From positions 1-64,000 of the forward strand of contig JAENRP010000009.1 of the NCBI GenBank assembly GCA_024741835.1: a stretch of DNA of 64,000 nucleotides. The letters run 5' to 3'. This stretch comes from Diplocarpon mali. Lineage: Eukaryota > Ascomycota > Leotiomycetes > Helotiales > Drepanopezizaceae. The notes under the pieces were generated by a model. The model saw only the letters and a list, made by a program, of their open reading frames with translations, was not told the origin of the DNA and made no database searches. This document shows positions 60,556 through 64,000 of this stretch, piece after piece. Position numbers and translations under genes: made by a program. The first letter of the stretch is position 1; every line of letters begins with the position of its first letter.

Positions 60556-61333
60556 ACGGTGTCGAAGCCAGTAGAGGAATTTTTTTTCTTTCTTTTTTTT
60601 TCCCCGGCAGTGATGGTGGGACGGCGATGGTGAATGTTATGAATGATGTCTCAGCGCTTCTTTGATCACTTGCTCGATTTTATTTGATACGATGCGATTC
60701 GATGCGATGGCGATGATGACATGAGAATCAGGATGGATACCAGTTCCTTTTTGTCTTTTCTTTTCTTTCCCTTTTTTTTCTTTTTCCGCAGCGCTAGTTC
60801 TGGGTTCTGCTGTATTCTGATTCGTGTACGGATCTCCTCACTTCCAACTCTTCGGTGGGGTGGCAGGAGGAGCGTGTACCAACATTGGGAGACAGAGAGA
60901 CAGAGGACGGGGCTATACCAGCGCTCACTTGCGATACGATACAATCTGAAACGGCACACTGCATGATCCTTGTTAGGCCCTCAGCTTGGTGGCAGGACAA
61001 GAGATGCAGAGGTTAAGATGAGATGTGAGGAGATGGCAGACGCTCTCTAGGTGGTACTTGCACTTCTTTTGTGTGCGCTGAACGATACTTGCTTGAATGG
61101 TTGCGTTCCGTCTACAATTAAAGCATCGCATCCCTCTAACTAGGAGAATTCTCACGTCTAGCCTGCATTTCTAGCCTGCATTTGATGTCCGCGCTGTAGT
61201 GACCAAGACACCCGTGCCAACGTGCGTAAAGTGATTCCAGCCGGAACTTGAGAGATACCTATCCAGGCTTTCCGCACCCTGCTACACCCCTCTCCTTCGT
61301 CAGACAACGCCTTGAGGCGTAATCGCCCGCGCG
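60556..61333. other. Convergent 3' intergenic region
   Basis: 778 bp between the stop codons of the DUF7514 and dcl2 genes. It contains T-rich tracts (60580-60610, 60747-60790) that may serve 3' end formation on both strands. No gene. Confidence 0.6.
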
Positions 61334-64000
61334 TCAAGAATTCCCCATCTCAACGTCAACACCGTGCAGGTTCTCCTCTCCTTCCCCACCATCCATTCCC
61401 TGCTCGCCGGCTCCAACTCCACCAGCCTGCGCCTTCTCCCGCTTCAGAATCCTCAACGCCTCCTCGGCACACCTAGTCTCGACCTCCACGATACTAACCC
61501 CGTGCTGCACATCCACAACCCGCCTCTCCCCCACAAACACCGCACAGCCCAGTCCTCTGGGTCTCGCTGTCTCGTCGCCGTCGAGTACAGCCGCGGGCTT
61601 GCTCAACACGTACTTGACCGTCTGGGAGTCGGCCAACATCCCCAGCTCCTCCTTCGGATTCAGCACTTGGACGTCGTCGTCCAGCAAGCGGCGCATGACG
61701 GCGAAGATGCCGATGCGCTCCGCGATCGCGGCGCAGGTCTCGAAAGAGCCCGAGTCGACCCACGCGGCGCCTATCAGCGCCTCCACGAGATCCGAGTAGA
61801 ATTTGAAGGCTTGCAGTCTGGCGAGGAGAGCCCATGGGTAGTGATCTCCCGTCTCGAGGATTTGCCGGATCTGGGGAGCGAGGATGGCGTGTCGTTCTGC
61901 CGCTGCCTGCTGTTCGAGACCGAGGGGGGGGGACATATGGCGCATGAACTTCCAGAGGGGGAGGGAGACCAGTCGAGGTCTTGCGGTGTTGTTTTCCAGA
62001 TCGATTACTTCTTGCTCAATGTGCCATTCCATGCATAAGAAAGCAAGCATGTCGGCGTTCACTAGAGCCGTCTTCATCAAGTGCATCTTGACAAGAGAGA
62101 GGTCGTATGTCCATAGGGCTTGGACGACCAGGTGGTCGAGGATGGCATCACCAAGAAATTCCAGGCGTTCCTGGGAAGCGGGGCCCGAGTTGCACGAGGC
62201 GTGTGTGATAGCTTCGACCAGAAGCCCCTTGTTCTGGAACTGGTAGCCAATAAGGCTTTCGAGCGGTTGCAAGACAGCGGGCAGTTCAATGTTCGATGCT
62301 CTATGGAAGAGCAGAGATCGCCTGGTCTCGAGTGGCTGCCAGTCAAGTTGCGGGATGAATATCTTCAGACACTTCAGAGACTTTGCAATCCCTCCGTCGA
62401 TCATCGAAGCTCCAATCAGAGCCTCAACCACATCAGCTGGAATTTTGGAGGATAACACTCGTTTACCATCGTCCTGGGTACATGTCTCCAGGTTGTCAAC
62501 ATACATCGGGCGCCATCTGTGTGCGTTGAAGGCTTTCGTGATGATGAATTTGTCAAGTCCCCTGAGAACAGCAGCTGCGAAAAGACTTGAGTTGTTAACG
62601 ATACGGGATTTCAATGCCGTCAGATAGCCTTCGTGCCATAACGGATATTTGGCTATTAGCTCGATCGAAGTGCATAGCTTCATTACGGTGTCTCCGAGGA
62701 ATTCTAGGCGCTGATAACTCGTTTCTATTGAAGCACCTGGGGTCGAGATTGCTGTGGCAATAAGTTTACGATCTGAGATCCCGACGTCCTTCAAGATCGT
62801 GTTCGATAGTCTCTCTGCAAGCAGGTAACTCTCGAGTTTGTACATGATTGAGGGGATCAGCCGCCCAAATTGGTAGTATTTGAAAGGCATCTCATCTACT
62901 GTACACATCGACGCTGGCAGGGCACGGGAAATCAGTAACGGCATTTTGAATGGAGTAGGATGGGTTGCGTTCTCGGTAATCTTGGGAAGATCAGAAACAG
63001 CAAATGGGGGGCAACCCCGCTACCTACCTGGGAGTACAGTGGCATATAGTTTCTCCGAGGCAGCGAAACGTGATGGTACGATTCTCTGAATAAATTCCGA
63101 ACGCTTATGGAGCCTTTTGAGAGACAGGTGCATCGATTCCTCACTGTCCTGGTATCCATGGTATGGATTCTGGACGAGACCGATGTCCGGCTTGGTCGCG
63201 AGACATTCCTTGAAGGTGTACGCAATATCCTTGTGGTGTTTATCCCTAATCAGCCCCGAAGTCCCATCCACTCGAGATACCTGAAAATCTTCCGTGCCCA
63301 TCATATCACTCAAATGCTCATTCGCGACAAACTGTAGGACTGATGGTCTTCTTTCGACTGTGAAACGATTACCAAAAGCAGTCTGTAACAGGGCCCATGT
63401 ATCATTCACAGCTTTCGACCGTATATCAGAGCTTACACCAACTGTTCTCAGGGTGACATTGAGAGAAAACTCCGTAATGTCGTCCCAATATAGCTTGATT
63501 GGTAGCAACTGTCCTAGATACACGGGGACAAGGACGGCGATTTCGAGACCTTGGAAAGCGACAGAATACTGATGGATTACAGGGTCAGTCTTCCATGCTT
63601 GTGCAACATAGATCCATGGATTTAATTGCTCATGGACTGATTCCACAGAAGCTGTTGCACCTGATGATGTTCTCAGATCGTCAGGGACTACTTCGTTCCC
63701 CACGGTTGGCAAGAGATTTTCGTTGACAAGACCGGCCTTGTAAAGTGCGACGTACGATTGGAAAGCCGCGTCTTTGATTGCATTTTTCTCGCTTAGCCAA
63801 GATCTCTGGCTCTCCGTAACCCGAACGCTTTCATCCACAGAGAGAGGCAAAATGGCTTTGGCTCGGATCGTAGCGCCCTCGTTAAAACAAATAAAATCCG
63901 GACGTCTGTCAACATATTCTTGAGGCGGTAACTGCGCACAGAAGTGGTGAAGATGTGCTATAGAATTGTCCAGGTCAAGTACCGCACTGGTACTCGTCAC
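61334..64000 (-). CDS. dcl2: Dicer-like protein 2, C-terminal part (partial, 5' end outside)
   Basis: Exons complement(61334-62913, 63028->64000) give 851 codons, 850 residues, of the C-terminal portion; the helicase part lies beyond the right edge. At the start is the Dicer dimerisation domain (LDLDNSIAHLHHFC, residues about 8-21). A platform region follows, then a 114-bp intron joining VLP to ASMCTVDEMP. RNase IIIa has RLEFLGDTVMKLC with DVVEALIGA; RNase IIIb has QERLEFLGDAILD with SDLVEALIGA. Both carry the acidic residues needed for cutting. A short dsRNA-binding-like domain (about 750-815) ends the protein. There is no PAZ domain visible, as usual for fungal Dicers. DCL2 cuts dsRNA into ~21-nt siRNAs for defence against viruses and transposons. 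No stops or shifts, so it appears intact here. Confidence 0.95.

Overview
The window is nuclear DNA from a filamentous ascomycete (Pezizomycotina). The evidence is short introns (about 49-114 bp) with GT..AG ends, fungal-specific gene families (an Osh4/Kes1-type oxysterol-binding protein, an Ime2-type kinase, a DUF7514 protein, an Stc1-domain protein, Dicer-like 2), and AT-rich blocks of LTR retrotransposons whose paired LTRs differ only by transitions, the mark of repeat-induced point mutation (RIP). I cannot name the genus from sequence alone.

Layout. 1-1.4 kb: 5' end of a decayed Copia-type element (minus strand) running off the left edge. 3.7-7.7 kb: three minus-strand genes: a small stress-type CsbD/Hmp1-like protein, a Kes1-type lipid-transfer protein, and a conserved coiled-coil protein of unknown function. 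7.7-9.7 kb: no recognisable gene. 9.7-15.9 kb: AT-rich block with three diverged copies of a ~570-600 bp repeat and a less decayed island (12.26-12.96 kb) that may encode a small secreted peptide. 15.9-19.3 kb: mostly GC-richer DNA with an 11-bp minisatellite and no convincing gene. 19.33-40.84 kb: a nested retrotransposon stack. A Ty3/Gypsy element (135-bp LTRs, target duplication GAGGC) was split by two minus-strand Copia elements: A (20464-26453, 195-bp LTRs, duplication GATTC) in gag, and B (28316-36318, 299-bp LTRs, duplication CTTAT) in the protease region. Removing both insertions leaves a Gypsy element of about 7.5 kb, a normal length. 40.8-64 kb: gene-bearing DNA with a small GPI-anchored wall protein, an Ime2-type kinase, a long low-complexity spacer (48-55 kb), an Stc1-domain protein, a DUF7514 protein, and the C-terminal two-RNase III half of Dicer-like 2, running off the right edge.

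Together: the window holds both TE targets and parts of the silencing machinery. Dicer-like 2 makes small RNAs from double-stranded RNA. Stc1 in fission yeast ties the RNAi effector to the H3K9 methyltransferase complex. The two genes lie about 5 kb apart with only the DUF7514 gene between them. Every hand-aligned LTR difference (51 in total) is a transition, and many glutamine codons in the elements have become stops, so the stack is silenced by mutation. The most unusual TE feature is a long decayed reading frame inside Copia B on the strand opposite gag-pol, between RNase H and the 3' LTR.
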